Origin: Micromonospora sp. LH3U1
Lineage (GTDB): Bacteria > Actinomycetota > Actinomycetes > Mycobacteriales > Micromonosporaceae
Assembly: GCF_028475105.1 (NCBI RefSeq)
Contig: NZ_CP116936.1
Coordinates: forward strand, 3,781,501-3,845,500
Reading direction: 5' to 3'
Length of the DNA: 64,000 nucleotides
The notes beneath the pieces are model-generated. The model did no database searches. It was not told where the DNA came from and saw only the letters and a program-made list of their open reading frames with translations. Shown here piece by piece: positions 1 to 9,352 of this stretch (the stretch's first letter is position 1; each line of letters opens with the position of its first letter). The translations under genes and the position numbers were made by a program.

Positions 1-966
1 GGGTTTCCACTGCTGCGGCACCTGTCGCACTCGCCGATGTGGCTGGCCAGCGGTCAGATCACCACACTGTTCAACCTGTTCACCGGTGGGGTGCTGTTCC
101 TGCGCGACGACTGGGACCCGGTGGCCTTCGTGGACACCGTCCAGCGGGAACGGATCAACTCGACCTTCGTCACCCCGCCGATGCTCTACGAGGTGCTGGA
201 CCACCCGGCGCTGGTCGGCGCGGATTTCTCCGCCATGTTCATGTTCAACGTGGGCGCCGGTCCCGCCGCACCCGCCCGGCTGCGCCAGGCCATCGCGCGT
301 TTCGGCCCGGTGCTGCGACTCGTGTACGGCCTCAGCGAGGCCGTCGTGATCACCGCACTGCCCGGGCTGACCGACGATCCGGAGCACCCGGAGCGGCTGC
401 GCTCCTGCGGGCGACCCTACGGCGACGTGCGCATCGAGATCCGCGCCGACGACGGCACCGTGCTGCCGACGGGCCGCGACGGCGAGGTGTGGGTGCAGAC
501 CCGGCTGAGCTTCGCCGGCTACCACGGCCAGCCCGAGCTGACCGCGCAGACGCTCGTCGACGGCTGGGTGCGTACCCGCGACATCGGCCACCTCGACGAC
601 GACGGCTACCTCTACCTGGTCGACCGGGCGCACGACATGATCGTCACGCATCGGCGGAACTGGGCGATCTTCTGCCGCCCGATCGAGGACGTGTTGGCCG
701 GGCATCCACAGGTGCGGGCCGCCGCCGTGATCGGCGTACCGGACGAGACGGTCGGCGAGGTCCCGTACGCGTACGTGGTGGTCGCGCCGGGCGCGACGGT
801 CACCGGGGCGGAGCTGATCGACCTGGTCACCGCCGAACTCAACGAGATGTGGGCGCCGGCCGGGGTGGAGTTCACCGACCGACTGCCGGTGAACCGCTCG
901 GTGAAGGTGGACAAGCGGGCCCTCCGCGACCGGTACGCCGCGCGTCGGGCGGCGGTCGGGGCGTGA
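1..966 (+). CDS. AMP-forming acyl/aryl ligase, 3' part (5' end outside window)
   Basis: The frame is open from the first base, so the N-terminal half, including the P-loop, is missing. About 321 residues of an ANL-superfamily ligase remain: the YGLSEA block (usually YGxTE), the GEVWVQ block, the TRDIGHLDDDGYLYLVDR hinge block and a C-terminal lobe ending in SVKVDKRALR, where the Lys after SV is in the position of the catalytic A10 Lys. The hinge loop that is normally a glycine-rich SGGENVYP-like stretch reads THRRNWAIFC, an unusual substitution. It is translationally coupled to the MFS exporter by a GTGA overlap. The substrate cannot be deduced; it may belong to the neighbouring cluster. Confidence 0.85.
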   Translation, partial: GFPLLRHLSHSPMWLASGQITTLFNLFTGGVLFLRDDWDPVAFVDTVQRERINSTFVTPPMLYEVLDHPALVGADFSAMFMFNVGAGPAAPARLRQAIARFGPVLRLVYGLSEAVVITALPGLTDDPEHPERLRSCGRPYGDVRIEIRADDGTVLPTGRDGEVWVQTRLSFAGYHGQPELTAQTLVDGWVRTRDIGHLDDDGYLYLVDRAHDMIVTHRRNWAIFCRPIEDVLAGHPQVRAAAVIGVPDETVGEVPYAYVVVAPGATVTGAELIDLVTAELNEMWAPAGVEFTDRLPVNRSVKVDKRALRDRYAARRAAVGA

Positions 967-2186
967 CCCCCCGCCGGCAACTGGTCGTCCTGGTCAGCGC
1001 GGACCTGATCTCCAACCTGGGCACCCGCATCTCGGTGGTGACCATCCCGTGGCTGGTGCTGGTCACCACTGGCAGCCCCACCAAGATGGGCCTTGTCGCG
1101 TTCGCGGAGACTCTGCCGTACCTGCTGTCCAGCGCGTTGGGGACACCATGGGCGGACCGGATCGGCCTGCGCCGCACCTCGATCATCTGCGACGCGGGTA
1201 GCGCGGTGGCCATGGTCGTCGTCGCGCTGACCCCGTGGTTGGGTTTCGCCCCGCTGGTGGCGCTCGTCGCGGTGGCCGGTGCGCTGCGGGGCATCGGGGA
1301 CCGGGTGAAGCACGTGATGTTCCGGCCGGCCGCGCAGGCCGCCGGGGTGCCGCTGATCCGGCTGACCTCCGCGTACGACGGGCTGAGCCGGGTGGTCACC
1401 CTGTTCGGCGCCGCCGTGGGCGGCCTGCTGATCGCGGCGTTCGGGGTGACCGAGGCGATCCTCATCGACGCGGCCAGTTTCGGCGTCTGCGCACTACTGA
1501 TCGGCGTCCTGGTCCGCCCGCCGGCCGCCCCGTCGCAGCCCGCCCAGCCGGAGAGCTACCTACGCGCGCTCCGCGGCGGCTTCAGCTACCTCGGTCGGGA
1601 CCGGCCGCTGCTCGGCATGCTGATCGTCGTCTCGGCGCTGAACATGGTGGCCAACGCCAGCGTGGCCGTCTACATCCCGGTGTGGGTCGCCCGGGAACTG
1701 CACGGCCCGAGCGGGCTCGGCCTGGTGCTCGCGGCGTTCTCCGCGGGCGCGCTGCTGGGCAACGTGCTGTTCACCGCGCTCGGGACCCGACTGCCCCGCC
1801 GGCTGACGTTCCTGGTCGGGGCACTGGTCGCCGGCACACCCCGGCTGGTGGCGCTGGCGATCAGCGACGAACTGCCGATGGTGCTCGTGGTGACGTTCCT
1901 GTCCGGAATCGGCATCGCGGCGGTCAACCCGCTGCTCGGGGCGGCGCTCTATGAACGGGTGCCGGCGGAGTTGCAGACCCGGGTGATCGGCATCTCCGGC
2001 TCCGTGGCCTTCGTCGGGCTACCGGTCGGCGCGCTGCTCGGCGGTTGGTCGGTGGACGCCCTGGGACTCACGCCCGCTCTGCTGGGCATGGCGGCGGCGT
2101 GCCTGGTGGTCAGCGCGTTCCCGCTGGTGACCCGGGCATCAGAGGCGGAGACACCGACGCCGTCCACCCCCACCGCCACGCGCTGA
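963..2186 (+). CDS. MFS transporter, probable small-molecule exporter
   Basis: A protein of 407 residues with about twelve hydrophobic segments and the cytoplasmic loop WADRIGLRRTSI after TM2, a degenerate MFS motif A (D-R-x-G-x-R-R). It resembles the MFS_3/enterobactin-exporter-like group. The GTG start overlaps the TGA of the ligase (GTGA), which implies co-transcription. A ligase plus exporter pair next to a biosynthetic cluster fits product export, but this is inference. The C-terminus is a short Thr/Pro-rich tail. Confidence 0.85.
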   Translation: MTPRRQLVVLVSADLISNLGTRISVVTIPWLVLVTTGSPTKMGLVAFAETLPYLLSSALGTPWADRIGLRRTSIICDAGSAVAMVVVALTPWLGFAPLVALVAVAGALRGIGDRVKHVMFRPAAQAAGVPLIRLTSAYDGLSRVVTLFGAAVGGLLIAAFGVTEAILIDAASFGVCALLIGVLVRPPAAPSQPAQPESYLRALRGGFSYLGRDRPLLGMLIVVSALNMVANASVAVYIPVWVARELHGPSGLGLVLAAFSAGALLGNVLFTALGTRLPRRLTFLVGALVAGTPRLVALAISDELPMVLVVTFLSGIGIAAVNPLLGAALYERVPAELQTRVIGISGSVAFVGLPVGALLGGWSVDALGLTPALLGMAAACLVVSAFPLVTRASEAETPTPSTPTATR

Positions 2187-2234
2187 CCTGACGCTGGCCA
2201 GCCGCCCCCGGTGCACCACCGCCGTGTCGGTGCA

Positions 2235-2311
2235 CCACCTTTGCTCTGCTTCACCCCAGGCAACACTTTCGGGGCGTCACTGTAGCGTCGGTTGAAGCAG
2301 AGCAAAGGTGG
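2235..2311. repeat. 19-bp perfect inverted repeat, 39-nt loop
   Basis: The arms at 2235-2253 and 2293-2311 are perfect reverse complements (CCACCTTTGCTCTGCTTCA and its complement). The hairpin lies after the MFS gene and before the phosphotransferase gene. It may end MFS transcription or be a dispersed intergenic repeat; there is no T-tract. Confidence 0.8.
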
Positions 2312-2444
2312 CAGTTGAGGTGCGGCCAGGCTCGCCCGCTTCCCACGCTCGTTTCCCACGCCTGTCCCGAGCGCCGGCAGGACCGGTCCCGGGCACGGCG
2401 CAAATCGGTTGCGGGTGACCGGTGGCGCCCGCAGGCTCGGACGG

Positions 2445-3368
2445 ATGAGCGCAGAGCACTCACCCGACGTACCGCACACCGACGACGTGGTGGACGACCG
2501 GATCGACGTCGCTCTGGTTCGCCGTCTGGTGGCCGAGCAGTTCCCGCGGTGGGCACACCTGCCGGTACGTCCGGTGGAGGCCGGCGGCTGGGACAACCGC
2601 ACGTTCCACCTGGGCGAGGAGATGAGCGTGCGGCTGCCCAGCGGCGCGGGGTACGCCCCGCAGGTCGCCAAGGAGCAGCGGTGGTTGCCGGTGCTCGCGC
2701 CACGACTGCCGGTGGAGATCCCCACCCCGCTGGCGTACGGCCGACCTGGGGACGGATACCCGTACCCGTGGTCGGTCTACCGGTGGATCGACGGGCGGAC
2801 CGCCCGAGGTGAGCGGATCAACGACCTGACCCGGTTCGCCACCGACCTCGCCGCCTTCCTGCGCGCCCTGCGCGCCGTCGACACCACCGACGGCCCGGCG
2901 CCCGGCCTGCACAGCGCGTGGCGGGGCGGTCCACTGTCCACGTACGACGCGGAGACCCGGGCGGCGATCGACGCGCACCGGGAGCGCCTGCCCGCCGACA
3001 CGGTCACCGGCATCTGGCAGGCAGCGCTCGACGCCACCTGGGCCGGGACGCCGGTCTGGTTCCACGGCGACGTCGCGTTCGGCAACCTGCTGGTCCGCGA
3101 CGGCCGGCTCGCCTCCGTCATCGACTTCGGCTGCTCCGGCGTGGGCGACCCCGCCTGCGACACGGTGATCGCCTGGACCCTGCTGCACGGCCCCAGCCGG
3201 GCCGTCTTCCACGACGCGCTCGGCCTCGACGAGGCCACCTGGGCGAGGGGACGAGGCTGGGCGCTGTGGAAGGCGCTGATCACCCTGGACGACCAGGACC
3301 CGGCCAAGGCCGCCGACGCCCGGCACGTGCTCGGCGAACTCCTCGCCGAGCACAGCGTGGCCCGCTGA
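2445..3368 (+). CDS. Aminoglycoside phosphotransferase (APH) family kinase
   Basis: A 307-residue protein of the APH/choline kinase fold. It contains the catalytic loop HGDVAFGNLL (HxDxxxxN-like, with H-G-D and N) and the metal-binding VIDFGCSGVGDPACD motif (DFG-like followed by GDPxxD). The N-terminal nucleotide-binding lobe carries VRLPS. The ATG at 2445 was chosen over an upstream in-frame TTG because the family begins near here. Such proteins phosphorylate small molecules, and a role in self-resistance is possible given the adjacent cluster. The substrate is unknown, and many actinomycete APH homologues are not resistance enzymes. Confidence 0.85.
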   Translation: MSAEHSPDVPHTDDVVDDRIDVALVRRLVAEQFPRWAHLPVRPVEAGGWDNRTFHLGEEMSVRLPSGAGYAPQVAKEQRWLPVLAPRLPVEIPTPLAYGRPGDGYPYPWSVYRWIDGRTARGERINDLTRFATDLAAFLRALRAVDTTDGPAPGLHSAWRGGPLSTYDAETRAAIDAHRERLPADTVTGIWQAALDATWAGTPVWFHGDVAFGNLLVRDGRLASVIDFGCSGVGDPACDTVIAWTLLHGPSRAVFHDALGLDEATWARGRGWALWKALITLDDQDPAKAADARHVLGELLAEHSVAR

Positions 3369-3460
3369 GCGCGAAGAAAGCGACCGCTAAGGTGGCGAGC
3401 CTCGGCGCACCGGAGCAAACCGGCCGTTCGTCAACCCGCCCCACCCCGCCCTACCTCGCC

Positions 3461-3530
3461 GATCATGGAGTTGTGGTGGGCGACAAAGTAACCGCAATAG
3501 CGCCACATCGGGCACCACACCTCCATGATC
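3461..3530. repeat. Inverted repeat, GATCATGGAG type
   Basis: The arms 3461-3478 and 3513-3530 (GATCATGGAGTTGTGGTG and its complement, one mismatch) flank a 34-nt loop. This is one of two hairpins in the 332-bp gap 3369-3700, between the end of the phosphotransferase and the convergent membrane-protein gene. I see no gene in the rest of that gap. Confidence 0.75.
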
Positions 3531-3556
3531 GACCGCAGCCGGACTGCCCCCTTCCG

Positions 3557-3625
3557 CGATCTTGCAGTTGCTGCCTCGACGTAGGGGGCATTCCACGCAT
3601 CTCGGCGACCGAAACTGCAAGATCG
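3557..3625. repeat. Inverted repeat, CGATCTTGCAGTT type
   Basis: The arms 3557-3569 and 3613-3625 are perfect complements separated by 43 nt. The same arm sequence recurs at 14767-14835, which shows a dispersed intergenic element rather than a unique terminator. Confidence 0.75.
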
Positions 3626-3700
3626 GCGCGGCGGTCGTGGCGCGGCGGTCGTGCGTGGTGACAGCCCGCCCTCGCTGTGGGGGGGGCGGGCTGGGGCTTG

Positions 3701-4276
3701 TTAGCGGTTGGCTGGGGATGGGACGGGGTGTTCAGTGCGGCAGCGGGGGCAGCGCAGTCGGGCCCCGGCGGCCGTGCGGGGAACGCGCAGCCGTTGACCG
3801 CAACCGCAGGTCAACACCGGAGCCGACGCCCGCAGGTATTCGTCCCGCTCGCGCCGCGGCCACCGGCCGTGGCAGCGGGCGCACCACTTCGGTGGGTAGC
3901 TGTGGTAGTGGGCCAGGCCGAACGCGCCCGCGATCATGAGGGTGGCGGGGACCAGGAGACCGAGCGGCGCGAGCAGGGCGGGCAGCACTCCGCCGACGCC
4001 GTCCGACACCACCACGGCGACCATCATGAGTACGACCACCGGCAACCCGAGCAGGGTGAACCCGAAGCCCCATGCGAAGGCCAGCAGGGACGGCAGGAAC
4101 AACCACATGCCGCCGGGGGCCCAGCGGCGGACGCCGTACCCGCCGCAGCGGGGGCAGTTCGGCGAGGCGCGGTGCGGCACGGACCGCAGCGCCTTCGGCG
4201 CCAGCCACTCGACCAGCAGCTTGAGGATCTCCTCGACCAGTTTTGACGCGAGGGCCTGGAGGAACGAACTGAGCAC
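3701..4276 (-). CDS. Zinc-ribbon membrane protein, function unknown
   Basis: A 191-residue protein with a CPRCGGYG knuckle near residue 41, then two long hydrophobic segments (about residues 56-85 and 95-125), then CARCHGRW, CGCG and CPRCR clusters in the C-terminal third. The cysteine pairs suggest two zinc ribbons flanking a membrane hairpin. GTG start; GGGAGGTGG lies about ten bases upstream. I do not recognise a characterised homologue. It is transcribed convergently with the phosphotransferase gene. Confidence 0.65.
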   Translation of the reverse strand: MLSSFLQALASKLVEEILKLLVEWLAPKALRSVPHRASPNCPRCGGYGVRRWAPGGMWLFLPSLLAFAWGFGFTLLGLPVVVLMMVAVVVSDGVGGVLPALLAPLGLLVPATLMIAGAFGLAHYHSYPPKWCARCHGRWPRRERDEYLRASAPVLTCGCGQRLRVPRTAAGARLRCPRCRTEHPVPSPANR

Positions 4277-4501
4277 CGGGGGCCACCTCCCTCGTCCCAG
4301 GGATCCGCCCAGGTCAGGCCCAGGCTTTCACGCGATGTCGGCTCACCGCCCATCGTGACCCGTCGGTGCCAACGCCCCGCCCCGGCCCGCCGACGCCACC
4401 ACCCCGGCGACGCCAATCCGACAGCGCCAGCCATTCGCGGCGAGGCTTACGGGCTGCGCCGGTCCTGGCCGGGTGACCCGCCGGTCGGTTAGCGTGCCGG
4501 C

Positions 4502-5185
4502 ATGCCATCGACGCTCACCGAATCGACGGATCCGTACTGCCTCCGCTCCGGCGAGGCCGCCGAGCTGCTGCGCGGGCATCCGTGGCGACGGTTCGTGGCG
4601 CTCGGCGACAGCGTCGTGGAGGGCATGTGCGAGCCGACGCCGGGCTACCCGGACGTGCAGTGGGTCGACCGGATCGCCGCCGAGTTGACGGGCGTACGCC
4701 CCGGGCTGGCGTACCGGAACCTGGGTCGACGCGGGCTGCGCGCGCACCAGGTGCGGGCCTCCCAGCTCGCGCCGGCGCTGGCCTTCGCGCCGGATCTGGC
4801 GCTGGTCGTCTGTGGTGGCAACGACGCCTTTCACCCGGCGTACGACGCGGACGCGGTGGACGAAGAGCTGACCGCGATGATCAGCGCCCTGCGCGGGGCC
4901 GGCGCAGACGTGATCACCGTGGGCATGTTCGACGTCTCGCACAGCCCGGCGGTGCCCGAGCACGTACGGGCCGGCCTCGGGCAACGGATGCGCCGCCTGT
5001 CCGCACACACGGCAGGGCTGGCCGAACGGCTGAACACCGTCCACGTGCACCTGACCGACCACCCGCTGACGGCGGACCCGACCCTCTACAGCACCGACGG
5101 CCGCCACGGCAGCGCCCGCAGCGACGCCATAGCAGCGGCAGAAACCCTCCGCCGCCTGTCCACCCACCTCAACCCGCCCCGTTGA
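4502..5185 (+). CDS. SGNH/GDSL-family hydrolase
   Basis: A 227-residue protein with the SGNH block I motif ALGDSVVEG (nucleophile Ser), a Gly in block II, the VCGGNDAF block III (Gly-Gly-Asn-Asp) and a C-terminal DGRH block V supplying the Asp and His. The family hydrolyses esters of lipids, sugars or acylated peptides. No signal peptide is visible, so it is probably cytoplasmic. The stop codon overlaps the first bases of an inverted repeat. Confidence 0.85.
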   Translation: MPSTLTESTDPYCLRSGEAAELLRGHPWRRFVALGDSVVEGMCEPTPGYPDVQWVDRIAAELTGVRPGLAYRNLGRRGLRAHQVRASQLAPALAFAPDLALVVCGGNDAFHPAYDADAVDEELTAMISALRGAGADVITVGMFDVSHSPAVPEHVRAGLGQRMRRLSAHTAGLAERLNTVHVHLTDHPLTADPTLYSTDGRHGSARSDAIAAAETLRRLSTHLNPPR

Positions 5186-5238
5186 TCATGAAGTTATCGC
5201 CACCGACTGCCGCGTGTCGTGACAACAACTTCATGATC
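5184..5238. repeat. Inverted repeat, GATCATGAAGTT type
   Basis: The perfect 12-bp arms 5184-5195 and 5227-5238 form a hairpin that begins inside the TGA of the SGNH gene and ends 28 bp before the convergent ATP-grasp gene. Its position suggests a bidirectional terminator. The arm is related to the element at 3461. Confidence 0.75.
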
Positions 5239-5266
5239 GACGCGAGAAGGGTGGGGTGGGACCGGG

Positions 5267-6625
5267 TTAGTTGTGGAGGAGGATTCCTGTTAGGAGGACC
5301 CCGTGGGCCAGGTTGAGGATTCCGTCGCAGCCGGGGTAGCCCACCCGGGCCAGGGCACCGGAGGCCCGGCGGCCGAACAGGTACGGGGCGAGCGAATACG
5401 GGACGTCGGCCGTGACCGTCTCCCCCGTCTCGATCTGCACGAAGTCCATCGGCACCCGGTCGGTCGGTAGGTATTCCTGCAGGATCGCGCCGCCTTGGTC
5501 GACGGCGGCGCGCAGGCCGCCGGCCCAGTCTTCCGGGCTCAGTTCCGGGCCGAGCAGCACGCCGTGCCCGGCTGAGCCGTCGGCCGGTTTCGCCACCAGC
5601 TCCGCCTGCTCGGCGATCGCTCGGTCGAGCACCGCGGCGGTCAACGGCACCGTGAACGGCACGTGCCGACGGATCAGCGCCTGGTCGTCGGCGGGCAGCC
5701 CGTCCACGTCCTCCCACAGCCAAGCGAACGTGGTCTTGTTGCCGAGCAGCCAGGCCGACGCCGAGACGAACATCGGCAGCGTGCCGGCGGTCAGCGCACC
5801 GGCCACCGCGTCCAGGCCGGCGGTCGGGGTGACCCGGTTCGGCACGAACAGCCGGAACAGCGCATCGACCGGCCTGCCGTCGACCACCAGCCGATTGTCC
5901 GCGTCCAGGGTGGCGGTGGATACCGGCGCGATGACCAGGTCGATGCCGAAGTCCCGGGCCCGTACGGCCAGTGGGTCGAGGATCCGGATGAACGTCTCCG
6001 GGTCGTCCAGGCCCGGGTAGTCCGAGTCGAAGTCCATCAGCAGTGCCACCCGGGCACCATCGGGCAACCGCAGCTCCTCGCGGATCGCCACGAACCGCTG
6101 GTCCAGCAGCGACGCCGCCGCCCGTACCGGCAGGCCGTCCAGGATGCCCTGCTCCCGGTAGAGCTGCGCGAACCGCTGGATGACGGTGTCAGCGTCGAAC
6201 CCGCCGCCGAGGCTGCTGTCGATGTTGTACTCGACGAACTTCGGCACCCCCGCGGAGAAGATCACATCCGGGCGGTACGCGGCCAGCAGTGCCTCGGTCA
6301 GCACCTCCGACTCGTCCAGCAGCCGGGTCTCCCCCGCCGGTACGCCGAGGAGCCGGCGCAACTCACCGGCGGTGTCCACCCGACGACGGCAGGCGTCGAG
6401 GATCAGTTGGGCGAGCCGGTCGCAGACCTCGTTCAGCTCCCGCCAGGCGTCGGCGTCGAGCACCGGGGGTCGGGCCAACCGCCACTGCTTGTTGTAGGTG
6501 GCCCGGCCGTGGAAGACCCGCTCCCAGGCCGCCGTCCCACTGGCCACCATGGCGCGGCGGGCCGGCTCCGGCAGCTCGGTCCAGGCCTGGTCGGCCGCCG
6601 GCCACGCGTAGTTCGGGTCGATCAT
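5267..6625 (-). CDS. ATP-grasp enzyme, glutathionylspermidine-synthase-like
   Basis: A 452-residue protein beginning MIDPNYAW; the ATG overlaps the stop of the E1 beta gene (ATGA). Residues about 100-150 include a VEYNIDSSLGGG segment. The C-terminal half has ELVAKPADGSAGHGV, matching an ATP-grasp nucleotide loop, then ILQEYLP and DFVQIE. The layout resembles the permuted glutathionylspermidine-synthase-type ATP-grasp fold, which joins a carboxylate to an amine or similar nucleophile through an acyl phosphate. As the last gene of the sub-operon it may add an amide to the product or a precursor. The substrate is unknown; a longer upstream open frame is only the shadow of the E1 gene. Confidence 0.6.
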   Translation of the reverse strand: MIDPNYAWPAADQAWTELPEPARRAMVASGTAAWERVFHGRATYNKQWRLARPPVLDADAWRELNEVCDRLAQLILDACRRRVDTAGELRRLLGVPAGETRLLDESEVLTEALLAAYRPDVIFSAGVPKFVEYNIDSSLGGGFDADTVIQRFAQLYREQGILDGLPVRAAASLLDQRFVAIREELRLPDGARVALLMDFDSDYPGLDDPETFIRILDPLAVRARDFGIDLVIAPVSTATLDADNRLVVDGRPVDALFRLFVPNRVTPTAGLDAVAGALTAGTLPMFVSASAWLLGNKTTFAWLWEDVDGLPADDQALIRRHVPFTVPLTAAVLDRAIAEQAELVAKPADGSAGHGVLLGPELSPEDWAGGLRAAVDQGGAILQEYLPTDRVPMDFVQIETGETVTADVPYSLAPYLFGRRASGALARVGYPGCDGILNLAHGVLLTGILLHN

Positions 6626-7599
6626 GATCCGTCCTTCATGGTCAGGTGGATGGCGGTGGCGAGCTGGTCCCGACCGGGCTGGACGGCCCGGTCCAGCGCG
6701 GGTGCGAACGGCAGCACCGCCCCGTCCGGGCGGGTGACGCGGCGCGGCGGGGCGAGCAGCCGGACCCGTTCCACCACCGAGGCGATGATCTCGGCGGCGA
6801 TGCCGCAGGAGCGGTTGGCGTCGTCGACGACCACGAGCCGCCCGGTGCGGGCCACCGACTCGGTCAACCCGTCGATGTCGAACGGGTACACCGTGCGCGG
6901 GTCGAACACCTCCACCGACACCTGGTCGGCCAACTCCTCGGCGACCGCGAGCGCGTCGTGCACCAGGTGCCCGACCGCGACCACGGTGACGTCGTCGCCG
7001 AATCGGTGGATCCGGCCCCGACCCAGCGGCACCGGCACCAGGTCGTCGACGTCCTCCCGCGTGTCCATGGCACCGGCGGGGGCGAACACCACCACCGGGT
7101 CGTCGTGGCGGATCGCGGTGACCAGCAGCCCGTACGCGTCGGCCGGGGTGGCCGGCACGACGGTGACCACGCCGACGTGGGCGAAGAGGCTGTACGGGTG
7201 GTCGGAGTGCTGCCCGGCCCAGCCGGTACGTGAACCGGAGCCGGGCACCAGGTAGGTGACGGGCACGGCGCACTGACCGCCGGTCATCAGGGGGAACTTG
7301 TGCGCGTGGTTGACGATCTGTTCGAAGACCAGGTACAGCAGCGACGGGATCTGGAACTCGAGCACCGGCCGTAGCCCGGCCAGCGCCGCCCCGGTGGCGA
7401 AGCTGGTGAACGCCTGCTCGGACAGGGGGGTGTCGCGTACCCGCTCGGTCCCGAAGCGCTTGGCCAGGCCGGTGGTCACCAGCGACGCGCCGACCTGGAT
7501 GTCCTCTCCGAGCAGGAACACCGCCTCGTCGCGGGCCAGCTCGTCGGCGAGGGCCCGGGTCAGTGCCCGGCGGTACGACAGTCGGGGCACCTCAACCAC
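6622..7599 (-). CDS. 2-oxoacid dehydrogenase E1 component, beta subunit
   Basis: A 325-residue protein of the transketolase-like beta family: LGEDIQVGAS near the N-terminus, RVRDTPLSEQAF (the family's xDTPLSExG-like segment), EFQIPS and a C-terminal transketolase_C domain with VEVFDPRTVYPFD. GTG start. It overlaps the alpha-subunit stop by 8 bp, so the pair should form an alpha2beta2 thiamine-diphosphate enzyme that decarboxylates a 2-oxoacid. No E2 or E3 gene lies nearby. Stand-alone E1 pairs are known in secondary metabolism, for example PglB/PglC of phenylglycine formation in pristinamycin. Confidence 0.85.
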   Translation of the reverse strand: MVEVPRLSYRRALTRALADELARDEAVFLLGEDIQVGASLVTTGLAKRFGTERVRDTPLSEQAFTSFATGAALAGLRPVLEFQIPSLLYLVFEQIVNHAHKFPLMTGGQCAVPVTYLVPGSGSRTGWAGQHSDHPYSLFAHVGVVTVVPATPADAYGLLVTAIRHDDPVVVFAPAGAMDTREDVDDLVPVPLGRGRIHRFGDDVTVVAVGHLVHDALAVAEELADQVSVEVFDPRTVYPFDIDGLTESVARTGRLVVVDDANRSCGIAAEIIASVVERVRLLAPPRRVTRPDGAVLPFAPALDRAVQPGRDQLATAIHLTMKDGS

Positions 7600-8563
7600 C
7601 TCCGGTGCGGGCGGTCATGCCGCTGGCGTACAGGTGGGCCAACGCGTCGGCCGGGTCGGGCTCCGGGCTGGCCAGGGCGAACCGCACCGCCGCGTCGAGG
7701 GTCGCCTCGACCTCGGCGTCCACGGCGGCGCGGTCGGTGTCGGTGAGGCGTTCGCCCTGGATGCGCACCGGGTCCCGGACCCGGCCACGGGTCACCTCGT
7801 CGGGCGGGCGGTAGTCGAGGCGTACCGCGTGTTCGAAGGTGTGGTGGACGTCGAAGCGGTAGGTGCGGGCCTCGATCAGCTCGGGGCCGCCGCCGGCGCG
7901 CATCCGCTCGACGGCGGCGGCCGCGGCGATGCGTACCGTCTCGGGGTCCTGGCCGTCGACCTGGACGGCCGGGATGCCGAACGCGGCGGCCCGGCCTTCG
8001 ATGCTGCCGGCCACCGCGCCGGTGACCGGCATGGTGGTGGCGTAGCCGTTGTTCTCGCAGACGAACAGCACCGGCACCCGCCAGAGCGCGGCCAGGTTGA
8101 ACGCCTCCAGCAGCATCCCCTCGTTGACCGCGCCGTCACCGAAGAAGCTCACCCCGACGGTGTCGCGCCCCCAGCGACGGTGGGCCCAGACCGCGCCCGT
8201 GATGATCGCCCCGGAGGCGCCGACGATCGCGTTGGCGCCGAGCACGCCGAGGCTGAAGTCCGCGGCGTGCATCGAACCGCCCCGGCCGGCGTTGAGGCCG
8301 GTGACCCGGCCGCACAGCTCGGCGAGCATCCGGGCCGGGTCCGCGCCGCGCGCCAGGACGTGCCCGTGCCCGCGGTGGGTGCCGGCGATCACGTCGTCGA
8401 CACCCAGCGCGGCGCACACACCGGCGGCGATCCCCTCCTGACCCAGGTACGGGTGGATGCCGCCGACGATCTGCCCACCGTGGACCAGCTCCACCGCCCG
8501 CTCCTCGAACCGGCGGATCAGCCGGACCGTGCGGTAGAGCCGGACCTGGTCGGCGTCGGTCAC
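7592..8563 (-). CDS. 2-oxoacid dehydrogenase E1 component, alpha subunit
   Basis: A 323-residue protein with the thiamine-diphosphate motif from [10 protein letters not shown] (about 140-149) to CENNGYA (about 169-175), and THRGHGH near residue 62, as in acetoin and branched-chain 2-oxoacid dehydrogenases. The GTG start overlaps the stop of the DUF3050 gene (GTGA). With the beta subunit it should decarboxylate a 2-oxoacid, transferring the acyl group to lipoate, CoA or possibly a carrier. In this cluster the substrate could be an arylpyruvate or arylglyoxylate, an inference drawn from the mandelate-synthase-like gene four positions upstream. Confidence 0.88.
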   Translation of the reverse strand: MTDADQVRLYRTVRLIRRFEERAVELVHGGQIVGGIHPYLGQEGIAAGVCAALGVDDVIAGTHRGHGHVLARGADPARMLAELCGRVTGLNAGRGGSMHAADFSLGVLGANAIVGASGAIITGAVWAHRRWGRDTVGVSFFGDGAVNEGMLLEAFNLAALWRVPVLFVCENNGYATTMPVTGAVAGSIEGRAAAFGIPAVQVDGQDPETVRIAAAAAVERMRAGGGPELIEARTYRFDVHHTFEHAVRLDYRPPDEVTRGRVRDPVRIQGERLTDTDRAAVDAEVEATLDAAVRFALASPEPDPADALAHLYASGMTARTGGG

Positions 8564-9351
8564 GCCGGCCCCTTGATGGTGGCCAGGATGTCGTCCCAGA
8601 AACGGGACCGGGCGGCCAGCGCGGTGTTGACGGTGTCGGCGCACTCCTGCCACTTGGTGTCGTCGTCGCCGCACAGGTCGGCGAGCATCTGCATGGCCAT
8701 CGGGGTGTGCTGCTCGCCGTCGACCTCGATGTGCCGCTCCAGGTAGTCGACGAACGTGTGCAGCCGGTTGCTGCGCTCGTTGACCGAGACGACCTGCGTG
8801 AACATGTCCGGGATCAGGTCCTCCCGACCGAACGCGAACGCCGCTGCCTGGCAGTGCACCGGGGTCGACTCGATGATCTGCCAGGTCGTGCCGGCGAACC
8901 TCGCCGACGCCTCCGGCACCCCGGCCTCGGTGAGCGCCTCGGTGACCGGCCGACCGGCGCGCAGCAGGTCGACGAGAGCGTCCACGGCCGTGGTGTCCGC
9001 GCCGGCCTCCCGCATGCCCTGCACGTACAGCTCGAAGTGGCTGATGTAGCCCCCGCCCAGCTCGTCGCTCTCCTCCACCATCACGATGTCGTTGATGAGG
9101 CGGCGGCTGCCGGTCGGGCCGGTCGGGATCCACGGCACGGTGACGCAGGTCAGCTGCCGCTGCAACGACTTCAGCAGGGACATGAAGTCCCAGACCGCGA
9201 AGACGTGGTGCTCCATGAAGGTGACCAACGCCTCGTGGGTGTCCAGGTTGGCGTAGAGCGGGTGCTCGACCACGGCGTCACGCCGGTCGGTCACCGCCCG
9301 CTCCAGTCGCTCGATCCCCGGGTGCGTCTTACCCCAGTCGTACCGTGACAT
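8560..9351 (-). CDS. DUF3050 protein, heme-oxygenase-like fold
   Basis: A 263-residue protein matching DUF3050 as I know it: HPLYANL near residue 35, then [18 protein letters not shown], a PWIP segment, [17 protein letters not shown] and [11 protein letters not shown]. The conserved Glu and His residues on these helices are arranged as in heme-oxygenase-like diiron proteins, so a non-heme di-iron oxygenase or oxidase is plausible. The function has not been established for the family as far as I know. It sits between PhyH (1-bp gap) and E1 alpha (overlap). Confidence 0.75.
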   Translation of the reverse strand: MSRYDWGKTHPGIERLERAVTDRRDAVVEHPLYANLDTHEALVTFMEHHVFAVWDFMSLLKSLQRQLTCVTVPWIPTGPTGSRRLINDIVMVEESDELGGGYISHFELYVQGMREAGADTTAVDALVDLLRAGRPVTEALTEAGVPEASARFAGTTWQIIESTPVHCQAAAFAFGREDLIPDMFTQVVSVNERSNRLHTFVDYLERHIEVDGEQHTPMAMQMLADLCGDDDTKWQECADTVNTALAARSRFWDDILATIKGPA

Positions 9352-9352
9352 G

